Positions 1 through 7,735 of a stretch of 63,279 nt of DNA are shown piece by piece. The position numbers were made by a program, and so were the translations under genes. The notes under the pieces were generated by a model that worked only from the letters and a program-made list of their open reading frames with translations, did no database searches and had not been told where the DNA came from. The first letter of the stretch is position 1; each line of letters starts with the position of its first letter. The DNA is from Streptomyces sp. SID8352 (lineage in GTDB: Bacteria > Actinomycetota > Actinomycetes > Streptomycetales > Streptomycetaceae), in assembly GCF_009862265.1 (NCBI RefSeq), contig NZ_WWGX01000111.1:180-63458 (forward strand), read 5' to 3'.

Positions 1-119
1 TACTCGTCCAGCTCCGAGAGCAGACCGTCCACATCGTCGCGGTCGACGGTCAGGTCATCGGCGAAGCCCCGCTCGCCAGTCGCGTCGGGCACGTACTTCA
101 CGGTGACGAGGATCTTCAC
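1..119 (-). CDS. etfB: Electron transfer flavoprotein beta subunit, N-terminal part (cut by window edge)
   Basis: The minus strand opens with GTG at 117-119 and reads MKILVTVKYVPDATGERGF, then an Asp-rich stretch and LLSELDE, before running off the window after 39 codons. This is the typical start of EtfB, which accepts electrons from acyl-CoA dehydrogenases and passes them to ETF-quinone oxidoreductase. Its start overlaps the stop of the upstream acyl-CoA dehydrogenase by four bases (GTGA), so the two are translationally coupled and probably partners. The rest of the gene, and presumably etfA, lie outside the window. Confidence 0.8.
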   Translation of the reverse strand, partial: MKILVTVKYVPDATGERGFADDLTVDRDDVDGLLSELDE

Positions 120-1288
120 GCGTCCACACCTCCACGCTTGACGAGCTGGCTTGCGATGACGTTCCGCTGGATCTCGTTGGTGCCCTCACCGACGATCATC
201 AACGGGGCGTCACGGAAATAGCGTTCGACGTCGAACTCCGTCGAATAGCCGTAACCGCCGTGGATCCGGACGGCGTTGAGCGCGATCTGCATGGCGGTCT
301 CGGAGGCGAACAGCTTCGCCATCCCCGCTTCCATGTCGACCCGGCGGCCAGCCTCCGCCTCCCGGGCGGCGTACAGGGTCAGCTGACGGGCGGCCGTGAG
401 CGAGGTGGCCATGTCCGCGAGGTAGTTTCCGACGGACTGGTGCTGCCAGATGGGCTTGCCGAACGACTCCCGCTCCTGGGCGTAGGCGAGTGAGTCCTCC
501 AGCGCGGCGCGGCCGACGCCGAGAGCACGGGCGGCGACCTGAAGACGTCCGGTCTCCAGTCCCTTCATCATCTGGCTGAAGCCCTTGCCCTCGACCGCGC
601 CGAGCAGGGCGTCGGCCGGCGCCCTGTAGCCGTCGAAGGCCAGTTCACAGCTCTCCACGCCCTTGTAGCCGAGCTTGGGCAGGTCGCGGGAGACGGTGAG
701 GCCGGGTCCGTGTTCAACGAGCAGGATCGAGATGCCCCGGTGGGTGGGGCTGGCATCCGGGTCGGTCTTGCACAGCAGGGCGATCAGGCCGGAGCGCCGG
801 GAGTTGGTGATCCAGGTCTTCGATCCGTTGACCACGTAGCCGTCGCCATCGGTGCTCCTGCGGGCGACCGTGCGCATGGCCTGGAGATCCGAGCCGCCGG
901 CCGGCTCGGTGAGCGCCATGGTCGCGCGGACCTCACCCGTGGCCAGCTTCGGCAGCCAGCGGCTCTTCTGCTCCTCGGTGCCGAAGAGCGCGAGGAGCTT
1001 GGCGACCACCGTGTGGCCGCCCATCGCGCCGGCGAGGCTCATCCAGCCGCGCGCCAGTTCCTCGGTGACCAGGACGTAACAGGGCACGGAGACCGGGGTG
1101 CCGCCGTACTCCTCAGGGACGGCGAGGCCGTAGATGCCGAGCCGCTTCATCCGCTCGATCAGGTCCTCGGGGTAGACGTTGCCGTGCTCCAGTTCCTGGA
1201 CGACCGGTTTCACCTCCTTGTCGACGAACTCCTGGACGGTCTTGACGATGAACTGTTCGTCCTCGGAGAGGATGTCCAGAGTGCCCAT
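116..1288 (-). CDS. Acyl-CoA dehydrogenase
   Basis: A 390-residue protein of normal length for the family. The start is the ATG at 1286-1288 (MGTLDILSEDEQ), preceded by AGGAG about eight bases upstream; the frame stays open far upstream, but that part is composition-driven. The middle domain has the MALTEPAGGSDL flavin-binding motif near residue 130. The C-terminal helical domain ends with IVGEGTNEIQR near residue 370, where the Glu sits at the position of the catalytic base. It oxidises a short or branched acyl-CoA to the enoyl-CoA, passing electrons to ETF, whose gene follows directly. It is the second gene after a family III CoA-transferase (86-bp gap). The natural substrate cannot be read from sequence; in this locus a C5 dicarboxylyl-CoA such as methylsuccinyl-CoA is plausible. 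Confidence 0.92.
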   Translation of the reverse strand: MGTLDILSEDEQFIVKTVQEFVDKEVKPVVQELEHGNVYPEDLIERMKRLGIYGLAVPEEYGGTPVSVPCYVLVTEELARGWMSLAGAMGGHTVVAKLLALFGTEEQKSRWLPKLATGEVRATMALTEPAGGSDLQAMRTVARRSTDGDGYVVNGSKTWITNSRRSGLIALLCKTDPDASPTHRGISILLVEHGPGLTVSRDLPKLGYKGVESCELAFDGYRAPADALLGAVEGKGFSQMMKGLETGRLQVAARALGVGRAALEDSLAYAQERESFGKPIWQHQSVGNYLADMATSLTAARQLTLYAAREAEAGRRVDMEAGMAKLFASETAMQIALNAVRIHGGYGYSTEFDVERYFRDAPLMIVGEGTNEIQRNVIASQLVKRGGVDA

Positions 1289-1374
1289 GCCTTCTTGCTC
1301 CTGGAAAGTAGTGAGTGGGAGTGGGAGTCGGTGTCGGTGTGGCGGACGTGGTGCCACGGGGAGCCGCGGGGGTT

Positions 1375-2574
1375 TCAGATGACGCCGTCGGTACGCAGGC
1401 GCTCGATCTCGGCCGTGCCGTATCCCAGCTCGCCGAGGATGCTCTCCGTGTGTTCCCCCTCGGAGGGCACAGGGCCCATACGCGGGGGGATTCCGGCCAG
1501 ATCGGCCGGGGGCACGAGCGCGGGGATCGTCGTCCCTCCGGGAATCCGTACGTCCTGCCAGCGGCCGCGCCCTTCGAGCACGGGATGGGCCAGGAAGTCG
1601 TCGATGTCGTTGACGCCGGAGTTGGCGATACCCGCACCGTCCAGGAGCGTCATCGCCTCGCCGCTGTCGAGCCGGCTGAAGCGTTCGCCGATGATCCCGT
1701 TCAGCTGGTCCCGGTGGGCCACCCGGTCGGACATGGTGGCGAAGCGCTTGTCCTCGATGAGATCGGGCCGCCGGAGGAACCGCTCGCACAGGGCGGCCCA
1801 CTCCCGCTCGTTCTGCACCGTGAACAGCACGGCCCTGCCGTCCGCCGCGGGGTAGGCGCCGTACGGGGCGATGGTCGCGTGCTGGGTGCCGATGCGGGGC
1901 GGCTGTGTGCCTCCGTGACGGGTGTAGTGGGCAGGCTGGCTGACCCACTCGGCCAGTGCCTCGAACAGGGACACCTCCACGGCTCGGGCCTCTCCCGTGG
2001 TCGCCCGCTTGAACAGAGCGGTGAGGATGCCCGAGTAGGCGTACATCCCGGCCGAGATGTCGGCGATCGACACGCCGACGCGTGCGGCGCCGTGTTCGTT
2101 GCCCGTCAGTGACACGAGGCCCGTTTGGCACTGCACCAGCAGGTCGTACGCCTTCCGATCGGCCCAGGGGCCCGTGGTTCCGTAGCCGGAGATGGTGCAG
2201 GGGATCAAGGAGGGGAAGCGTTCGCCGAGGGCGTCCGGGCTCAGGCCCATGCGGGCGGCGGCGCCGGGGGCGAGGTTCTGGACGAACACGTCGGCCTCGC
2301 CCAGCAGTTGTTCCAGAATCGCCCGGCCGGCCTCCGACTTCAGGTCGAGCGTCACGGATTCCTTGGAACGGTTGAGCCACACGAAATAGCTCGACTGGCC
2401 GTGGACGGTCGTGTCATAGCGGCGGGCGAAGTCGCCGCCGCCGGGGCGCTCCACTTTGATCACCCGGGCGCCCAGGTCGGCGAGCTGGCGGGTGGCGAAC
2501 GGAGCTGCCACCGCCTGCTCGATGCTGACGACGGTGATGCCGGCGAACGGCAGGTCTTCACGGCGCTCGGCCAT
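1375..2574 (-). CDS. Family III (CaiB/BaiF) CoA-transferase, possibly itaconate/mesaconate CoA-transferase
   Basis: A 399-residue family III CoA-transferase. The start ATG (2572-2574) gives MAERREDLPFAGITVVSIEQ, followed by DLGARVIKVERPGGGDFAR, the usual N-terminal fold of formyl-CoA transferase relatives. The conserved Asp that becomes acylated in this family is present in the VSIADISAGMYAYSG segment near residue 165. The enzyme moves CoA between two carboxylates, typically using succinyl-CoA as donor. It faces a divergent LysR gene and shares the locus with a hydratase and a CitE lyase, which points to activation of itaconate or mesaconate; C5-dicarboxylate CoA-transferases of this family are known. 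Oxalate, carnitine or benzylsuccinate-type substrates cannot be excluded from sequence alone. Confidence 0.88.
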   Translation of the reverse strand: MAERREDLPFAGITVVSIEQAVAAPFATRQLADLGARVIKVERPGGGDFARRYDTTVHGQSSYFVWLNRSKESVTLDLKSEAGRAILEQLLGEADVFVQNLAPGAAARMGLSPDALGERFPSLIPCTISGYGTTGPWADRKAYDLLVQCQTGLVSLTGNEHGAARVGVSIADISAGMYAYSGILTALFKRATTGEARAVEVSLFEALAEWVSQPAHYTRHGGTQPPRIGTQHATIAPYGAYPAADGRAVLFTVQNEREWAALCERFLRRPDLIEDKRFATMSDRVAHRDQLNGIIGERFSRLDSGEAMTLLDGAGIANSGVNDIDDFLAHPVLEGRGRWQDVRIPGGTTIPALVPPADLAGIPPRMGPVPSEGEHTESILGELGYGTAEIERLRTDGVI

Positions 2575-2630
2575 TGAGTCACTCCTGGGAAGTGCAGAAC
2601 GTGGCACAATCATGAGACGTAATGGTGAGC

Positions 2631-2650
2631 TATGAGAAATAGAATTTGTT
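2631..2650 (+). promoter_or_regulatory. Candidate LysR operator in the divergent CoA-transferase/lysR intergenic region
   Basis: The 133-bp gap between the two divergent genes is AT-rich compared with its surroundings. The stretch tatgagaaatagaatttgtt shares the core aaatagaa followed by ttgt with the inverted copy at 3731-3750 in front of the hydratase gene. A motif repeated in front of both flanking transcription units, and nowhere else noticed, is a reasonable LysR binding-site candidate. Confidence 0.4.
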
Positions 2651-2707
2651 GATGGCCGTATACGTGCTCCGGATGGCGGCCGAAGAGACGGCGACGGCGA
2701 GGACGAC

Positions 2708-3667
2708 ATGGACATCAAGCAGCTCAGGGCGATCGTCACGGTGGCTGAGGTCGGCAGCGTGACGCGGGCAGCGGAACTGCTGCACCTGGTCCAGCCCGCT
2801 GTCACCCGGCAGATCCGCACCTTGGAGGAGGAACTCGGCACGTCCCTCTTCGAGCGGACGGGTCAGGGAATGCGCCTGACCGAGGCCGGATCAGTCATGG
2901 TGGACCGCGCACGGCGGGCCCTGGCGGAGTTGGAGCGGGCCCGGGCCGAGGTGCAGCCCACCCCCGGCAGGGTGACGGGCATCGTCACCCTCGGACTCCT
3001 GTCGAGCACGACCGATCTTCTGGCCGAGCCGCTCGTGTCGGCGGTCGCCCGCCGTCACCCCGACGTCAGGCTCCGACTGCTGACGGCCTACTCGGGGCAT
3101 CTCCAGCAATGGCTGGACGACGGGGACCTGGACCTGACGCTCCTCTACAACCTGGCCAGCACACCCTCCCTCAACGCCCGTCCGCTGGTCCGGGAGCGGC
3201 TGTGGGCCGTGGCCCCGGCCTCCGCCGGTCTGCGCGACGACCGCCCGGTCCCCTTCGCGCAGGTGGGGCAGAACCCCCTGGTGATGCCGACGCCGGGACA
3301 CGCCCTGCGCAACCTGATCGACGCGGCGGCCGCGCGCGCCGGAGCCGACTTGAACGTCATCGCGGAGACCAACTCGATGCGGGTGCAGAAGCGCCTTGTG
3401 CGCGCGGGGCACGGCTGGACGGTACTGCCGGGTCTGGGGATCGCGGAGGACGCCAGGCGCGGCACGGTCAGTGCCGCGCCGTTGAGCGAGCCCGAGGTGC
3501 GTCGCTCCATCGTGCTGTGCGCGCCCAGGTTCCAGCGCACACCGCCGGCCGTGAAGGTCGTCGCGCAGGAACTGGTGCGGCAGATCGAGTCCGCCGTGGA
3601 GCTGGGGAAGTGGCCATCGGCCGAACTGTCCGCGGGGGACGGCCCCGACGACTCCCGGCGGCCGTGA
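2708..3667 (+). CDS. LysR-family transcriptional regulator of the C5-dicarboxylate locus
   Basis: A 319-residue LysR regulator. The N-terminal winged helix-turn-helix spans about residues 1-60: MDIKQLRAIVTVAEVGSVT is followed by the recognition helix (QPAVTRQIRTLEEELG) and then LFERTGQGMRLTEAG. The remainder is the periplasmic-binding-protein-like effector domain. It lies between the minus-strand CoA-transferase unit and the plus-strand hydratase/lyase unit, a typical position for the activator of both. LysR regulators control itaconate catabolic operons in other bacteria; here the ligand is inferred from the neighbours only. Confidence 0.92.
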   Translation: MDIKQLRAIVTVAEVGSVTRAAELLHLVQPAVTRQIRTLEEELGTSLFERTGQGMRLTEAGSVMVDRARRALAELERARAEVQPTPGRVTGIVTLGLLSSTTDLLAEPLVSAVARRHPDVRLRLLTAYSGHLQQWLDDGDLDLTLLYNLASTPSLNARPLVRERLWAVAPASAGLRDDRPVPFAQVGQNPLVMPTPGHALRNLIDAAAARAGADLNVIAETNSMRVQKRLVRAGHGWTVLPGLGIAEDARRGTVSAAPLSEPEVRRSIVLCAPRFQRTPPAVKVVAQELVRQIESAVELGKWPSAELSAGDGPDDSRRP

Positions 3668-3730
3668 GGGCGGACTCCGGACCTCCGGTGTGGAGGCCGG
3701 TGCCGTCATGCGGACAGGTCATACTCGGAT

Positions 3731-3750
3731 CACAATTTTCTATTTCCTCA
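3731..3750 (-). promoter_or_regulatory. Second copy of the candidate LysR operator, upstream of the hydratase gene
   Basis: Read on the minus strand this is tgaggaaatagaaaattgtg, matching the element at 2631-2650 through tgag, aaatagaa and ttgt. It sits in the AT-rich part of the 196-bp gap between lysR and the hydratase gene, about 115 bp before the hydratase start. Probable activator site or promoter element; not tested. Confidence 0.38.
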
Positions 3751-3863
3751 TCGTGAACATCAGGGATCATGATGAAGGGGCCGGCCTGCCGAGGCTCCGT
3801 GCTCCGCGCAGGCCCTGACCACCCGCTGCAGGAATCGTCCCCACTCACGCCCGGAGGCTCCCG

Positions 3864-4751
3864 ATGCCACCTCCTTCCCCCGCCCGTCCCGGGAATCCGA
3901 CGCTCGGCTCGTATGTGGAGACGTGGGATCCCTCTCCGGTGATGGACGAGGACACGCTGCACACGGGGCCGGTTGCGGCGCTCTCCGCGGTACTGGACCT
4001 CCCCGAGCCCGTCGCCGGGGCGGGCGACCCGCTTCCACCGCTGTGGCACTGGCTGTACTTCCTCAACTGGCCGGCCCGGAGTGAACTCGGCCCCGACGGC
4101 CACCCGCTGCACGGACACTTCCTCCCGCCCGTGCCGGCCCGGCAGCGCATGTGGGCCGGTGGCCGATGCGAGATCACCGAACCGCTCCGCCTCGGCAGAC
4201 CCACCGAGCGCGTCAGCAGCCTGAGCGCGGTGACCGTCAAGCACGGCCGCACCGGGGAGATGCTCTTCGTCACCGAGCGGCGCGAGTTCCGGCAGGACGG
4301 GCGCATCCGCCTCGTCGAGGAACAGGACATCGTCTACCGCTCCGGGCGCAGCAAGGGCCGGCATCCCGAGGTGCTCGACGAAACCGGCATCCCCGAGTCC
4401 GGCGCGCAGTGGCGGCTTCCGTACCACCCCGACACGCGCCTGTTGTTCCGCTTCAGCGCTCTGACCGCGAACACGCACCGCATCCACTACGACGCCCCGT
4501 ACTGCCGCGAGGAGGAGGGCTACCCGGCCCCCGTCGTCCACGGCCCGCTGCTCGCGCTGCTGATGCTCGAACTGCCCCGCCTGCACGCGCCGACACGCCA
4601 GATCCGCGCCCACTCCTACCGGCTCCGGCACCCGGTCTTCACCGGCGAGCACTTCGCGCTCCACGGCACCCCGACCGGCGACGGCGCCCGACTGAGCGTT
4701 GCCACCCACCGCCGGGCGCAGCACGCCACCTCCGAGGTGATCTTCGCTTGA
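3864..4751 (+). CDS. MaoC/FAS1-like (HTD2-type) enoyl-CoA hydratase, probable itaconyl- or mesaconyl-CoA hydratase
   Basis: A 295-residue two-half hot-dog hydratase. The start ATG has cggagg eight bases upstream. Visible family features are the WHWLYFLNW segment near residue 60, then GPDGHPLHGHFLPP, RMWAGG, and in the second half FRFSALTANTHRIHYDAPY with VVHGPLLALLMLEL. This is the pattern of mesaconyl-C4-CoA hydratases and the 3-hydroxyacyl dehydratase-like proteins around them. In this setting it should hydrate itaconyl-CoA or mesaconyl-CoA to citramalyl-CoA, the substrate of the next gene, with which it overlaps by four bases (TTGA). A role in fatty-acid dehydration is less likely because no other FAS gene is nearby. 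Confidence 0.85.
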   Translation: MPPPSPARPGNPTLGSYVETWDPSPVMDEDTLHTGPVAALSAVLDLPEPVAGAGDPLPPLWHWLYFLNWPARSELGPDGHPLHGHFLPPVPARQRMWAGGRCEITEPLRLGRPTERVSSLSAVTVKHGRTGEMLFVTERREFRQDGRIRLVEEQDIVYRSGRSKGRHPEVLDETGIPESGAQWRLPYHPDTRLLFRFSALTANTHRIHYDAPYCREEEGYPAPVVHGPLLALLMLELPRLHAPTRQIRAHSYRLRHPVFTGEHFALHGTPTGDGARLSVATHRRAQHATSEVIFA

Positions 4752-5575
4752 CCGCCGCCCGCGATCGCATCGCCACCGCCAGGAACCTGCTCTTCGTGCC
4801 GGGCAGCCGGCCCGACCGCTTCGACAAGGCGTCGGCCTCCGGGGCCGACCTGGTCATCATCGACCTTGAGGACGCCGTCGCCCCGGACGACAAGGAGACC
4901 GCCCGCGAACACGCCAGCGCCTGGCTCGCGCAGGGCAACCAGGCTGTCGTACGGATCAACGCACGGGGGACACCCTGGTCGGAAGCCGACCTGGACACGG
5001 CCGTGGAACACGGTTGCCCCGTCATGGTGCCGAAGGCCGAGAACCCCGCTGAGCTAGCCGGGGTTGCCGCCCGTGCGGCAGGGCGCTGCGATCTGATCGC
5101 CCTGATCGAGACGGCTCTCGGCGTGGAACGGGCCCGCGAAGTGTGCGCCACCACCGGAGTCGTCCGCGCCGCCTTCGGGAACGTGGACCTCGCCGCGCAG
5201 CTCGGCGTCGCCCACGACGATCACGCCGCCCTGGCCTACTCCCGCTCCCGCGTCGTCGTCGCCTCCGCGGCCGCCGGAATCGCCCCTCCGATCGACGGTG
5301 TCAGCACCGCCGTACGGGACATCGACGTGCTCCGCGTGGACATCGCCCACGCCCGGCGGCTGGGGTTCACCGCGAAGCTCTGCATCCATCCCTCCCAACT
5401 GGCGCTCACCGGAGAGCAGTTCGGGCCTTCGCCGCAGGAACTCGACTGGGCCCGCGCCGTCCTCGGCGCCGAGGAGGCCGTCACCACCATCGACGGACAG
5501 ATGATCGACAGGCCTGTGCTGGAGCGCGCCCGCCGCCTCCTCGCGGCGGCCGGCGAGCCGCACACCCCGCCCTGA
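4748..5575 (+). CDS. HpcH/HpaI (CitE-like) citramalyl-CoA lyase
   Basis: A 275-residue CitE-family lyase. I chose the TTG at 4748-4750, which overlaps the hydratase stop; the frame is open further upstream but only as antiparallel noise, and the protein then starts LTAARDRIATARNLLFVPGSRPDRF, as CitE proteins do. Conserved features are the LLFVPGSRPDRF motif, DLEDAV, the metal-binding Glu in LIALIETALG and the Asp in AFGNVDLAAQLG, and a C-terminal LCIHPSQ. It cleaves (3S)- or (3R)-citramalyl-CoA to pyruvate and acetyl-CoA, completing the pathway started by the CoA-transferase and hydratase. Malyl-CoA or citryl-CoA cleavage are family alternatives. Confidence 0.88.
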   Translation: MTAARDRIATARNLLFVPGSRPDRFDKASASGADLVIIDLEDAVAPDDKETAREHASAWLAQGNQAVVRINARGTPWSEADLDTAVEHGCPVMVPKAENPAELAGVAARAAGRCDLIALIETALGVERAREVCATTGVVRAAFGNVDLAAQLGVAHDDHAALAYSRSRVVVASAAAGIAPPIDGVSTAVRDIDVLRVDIAHARRLGFTAKLCIHPSQLALTGEQFGPSPQELDWARAVLGAEEAVTTIDGQMIDRPVLERARRLLAAAGEPHTPP

Positions 5576-5784
5576 CGGGCGCCCCCCCGGGCTCTCGCCG
5601 AGCCAGGGCGGAGGTGCCCGGCCACCGCGACCCGGCCACGGCGCCGAATCCCTCGATCACCGGCGAGGGGCCGCGCCGAGCGGGGCGCGGGAACAGCCGG
5701 GGCGGGCGACCCGCGCGGCGAGGCCCACCGTGGATACGGTCCGGGGAGCACGCGGATGGCGCCGGGCAGCACGGCGACAGGGGA

Positions 5785-6594
5785 TCAGCGTCCGTCGTCC
5801 CGCAGGGCGCGGACGTACCGGCCGGGCGTCTGCCCGTACTCCTTCGTGAACGCCACGACGAAGGCCGACGGGCTCGCGTATCCGACGCGGCGGGCGACCG
5901 TGGCGACCGGTTCGCTGCCCAGCAGCACGCGGGCAGCCCGCAGCCGGAGCCCGGTGCGCCAGTGGGTGTACGAGGTGCCGAACTCGCGCAGGAAGTCCCT
6001 CTGCAGGCTCTTCACGCTGATGTGGAGCCGTGCGGCCCACTCGTCGAGCCGGGTGGCGTCGCCGGGATCGTGGGACATCAGCCGCGTGACGGCCAGCGCG
6101 TGGCCGAGACCGAGGGCGCGCGGATCGGCGACGTCCTCAGGGGAGGGATGAAGGTCCGCCAGGATCCGCTGCCGCGCGATGAGCGCCTCGCTCTCCCCGA
6201 AGCCGGGGGAGGCGATCGTCTCAATGAGCCGGGCCGCCTCCCCTCCGACGGTCACGGGGCCGATGCGCAGTTCGGCCAGTGCTTCGGGCACCTGGCGCAG
6301 ACAGATCCGGTACACGGTCTGCCGGTCGGCGGCCCGCACCTCGTGGGCGACGGCGCGCTCGGACCACAACGCCTCCTGCGGTCCCACGAAGCCGCTGTGC
6401 CGACCGTACGCGGTCGACAGCACGCCGTCCGGCGACCAGTAGAGCTGATGGAGGAAGTCCTGGCGGCTCGTGCCGAACTCCAGGGCCCCGGCGGAGCGGT
6501 ACCGCAGCACGAGGATGCCGGCGGGGTCGCCGAGGCCGTAGGCGTACTCGTCGCAGCGGGCAGGATCCGTACCGCTGGGTCCTGTGATCGACAT
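5785..6594 (-). CDS. AraC-family regulator of the siderophore uptake operon
   Basis: A 269-residue AraC/XylS protein. The ATG at 6592-6594 has a GAGAGG ribosome site eight bases upstream; an in-frame ATG five codons earlier is possible. The N-terminal half resembles a cupin effector domain (RYRSAGALEFGTSRQDFLHQ). The C-terminal DNA-binding domain holds two helix-turn-helix units: LDEWAARLHISVKSLQRDFL, then VARRVGYASPSAFVVAFTKE ending TPGRYVRAL. It diverges from the ferric-siderophore operon across an iron box, so it likely activates siderophore uptake in response to a ligand and is itself iron-repressed. Confidence 0.88.
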   Translation of the reverse strand: MSITGPSGTDPARCDEYAYGLGDPAGILVLRYRSAGALEFGTSRQDFLHQLYWSPDGVLSTAYGRHSGFVGPQEALWSERAVAHEVRAADRQTVYRICLRQVPEALAELRIGPVTVGGEAARLIETIASPGFGESEALIARQRILADLHPSPEDVADPRALGLGHALAVTRLMSHDPGDATRLDEWAARLHISVKSLQRDFLREFGTSYTHWRTGLRLRAARVLLGSEPVATVARRVGYASPSAFVVAFTKEYGQTPGRYVRALRDDGR

Positions 6595-6625
6595 GAGGTG
6601 ACCTCTCATCGACATCAAAAGGATT

Positions 6626-6644
6626 TTAAGTAAGGCTAACCTAA
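6626..6644 (+). promoter_or_regulatory. Iron box (DmdR/IdeR-type operator)
   Basis: The sequence ttaagtaaggctaacctaa matches 17 of 19 positions of the classical actinobacterial iron box TTAGGTTAGGCTAACCTAA, with an intact right half and two changes in the left. It lies between the divergent araC and siderophore-binding-protein genes, so an iron-loaded DtxR-family repressor could shut off both. Confidence 0.88.
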
Positions 6645-6715
6645 CTGGGCAGCCCGGGGTTTCCGGGTGATTCGCCGATATCCGCACCACTTGTGCAGCC
6701 CTAAGGAACGCCCTC

Positions 6716-7735
6716 ATGTCCTCTCGCCCCTCGCGCGGTCCGTCACGCGCTCTCATCGCCGGAGCGGCGACGCTCTCGATCGCCCTGCTGGCCGGCTGCG
6801 GCACGTCCGGCTCGGGCTCCGGCGGGAAGTCCGGTGACGCGGTCAAGACCCGTGTGTTCGCCGCCGACAACGGCAGTGTCGAGATCCCGGTCGACCCCAA
6901 GCGGGTCGTCGCCACCGGCTACGCCGTCCCGGTCCTGATCGAGGCCGGTGCCGATCTGGTCGGCATCTCCACGTGGGACCGGGGCCTGGCGATGATGGAC
7001 AAGGACGACCTCGCCACCTACAAGGGCCTGAAGAAGGTCGCGGGCGCCCTCGCGGCGGAGACGAACTACGAGGCCATCGCGAGCACCAAGCCGGACCTCA
7101 TCGTCATCGGCGTGCCCAAGCCGGTCATGGCCGACATCGACGTCAAGCGTCTGGAGTCCATCGCCCCCGTCGTTGCCATCGGCCCCACCGTCCCCTCCGC
7201 CTGGCGTGAACTCTCCAAGCGGCAGGCAGACGCCGCGGGCAGGCTCGACCACTTCGAGCAGGGCCGCGCCGCGTACGAGAAGAAGGCGGCCGAGCTGGCC
7301 GCGAAGTACGCCGGGGCCCTCAAGGGAGTGGACTTCGGCCATGTCGGGGCCTACGGCGATGTCGCCAAGGGGACCTTCCACCGTGAGTTCGCCCAGTCCT
7401 GGGGCACCAACATCGCCCAGGACATCGGAGTGACGTACTACGGCCGGGTGAAGGAGAAGGGAGGCGGCGCGCTCGACGTCAGCGAGTTCCCCTCCATCGA
7501 GGAGCTTCCCGCGAGCCTCGGCGACGCGGACGTCATCACCTACACCGTGGAGGACGACGGCTCGGTGAGCGAGCCCGTGCAGTACGTGCTCGACTCCGAA
7601 CTGTGGAAGAACCTGCCCGCGGTCAAGGCCGGGAAGGTCTTCCCGCTGGCCTTCACGGAAGCCGCCACCTACGCCTCGGCGGTCAAGACGCTCGAAGCCA
7701 CCGACAAGGCGCTCGCGCCGCTGCTCGACCGATGA
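6716..7735 (+). CDS. Iron-siderophore ABC transporter substrate-binding lipoprotein
   Basis: A 339-residue lipoprotein: a positively charged N-terminus, a hydrophobic stretch (ALIAGAATLSIALLAGC) with lipobox LLAGC at about residues 23-27, then a Gly/Ser linker. The mature part is the class III (FepB/FhuD-like) two-lobe fold: FAADNGSVEIPVDPKRVVA, DLVGISTWD, KPDLIVIG and a C-terminal VKAGKVFPL. It captures ferric siderophore outside the membrane and hands it to the FecCD permease encoded downstream. An AAGGA site lies nine bases before the ATG. Its last codons overlap the next gene (ATGA). First gene of a five-gene iron-regulated operon. Confidence 0.93.
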   Translation: MSSRPSRGPSRALIAGAATLSIALLAGCGTSGSGSGGKSGDAVKTRVFAADNGSVEIPVDPKRVVATGYAVPVLIEAGADLVGISTWDRGLAMMDKDDLATYKGLKKVAGALAAETNYEAIASTKPDLIVIGVPKPVMADIDVKRLESIAPVVAIGPTVPSAWRELSKRQADAAGRLDHFEQGRAAYEKKAAELAAKYAGALKGVDFGHVGAYGDVAKGTFHREFAQSWGTNIAQDIGVTYYGRVKEKGGGALDVSEFPSIEELPASLGDADVITYTVEDDGSVSEPVQYVLDSELWKNLPAVKAGKVFPLAFTEAATYASAVKTLEATDKALAPLLDR

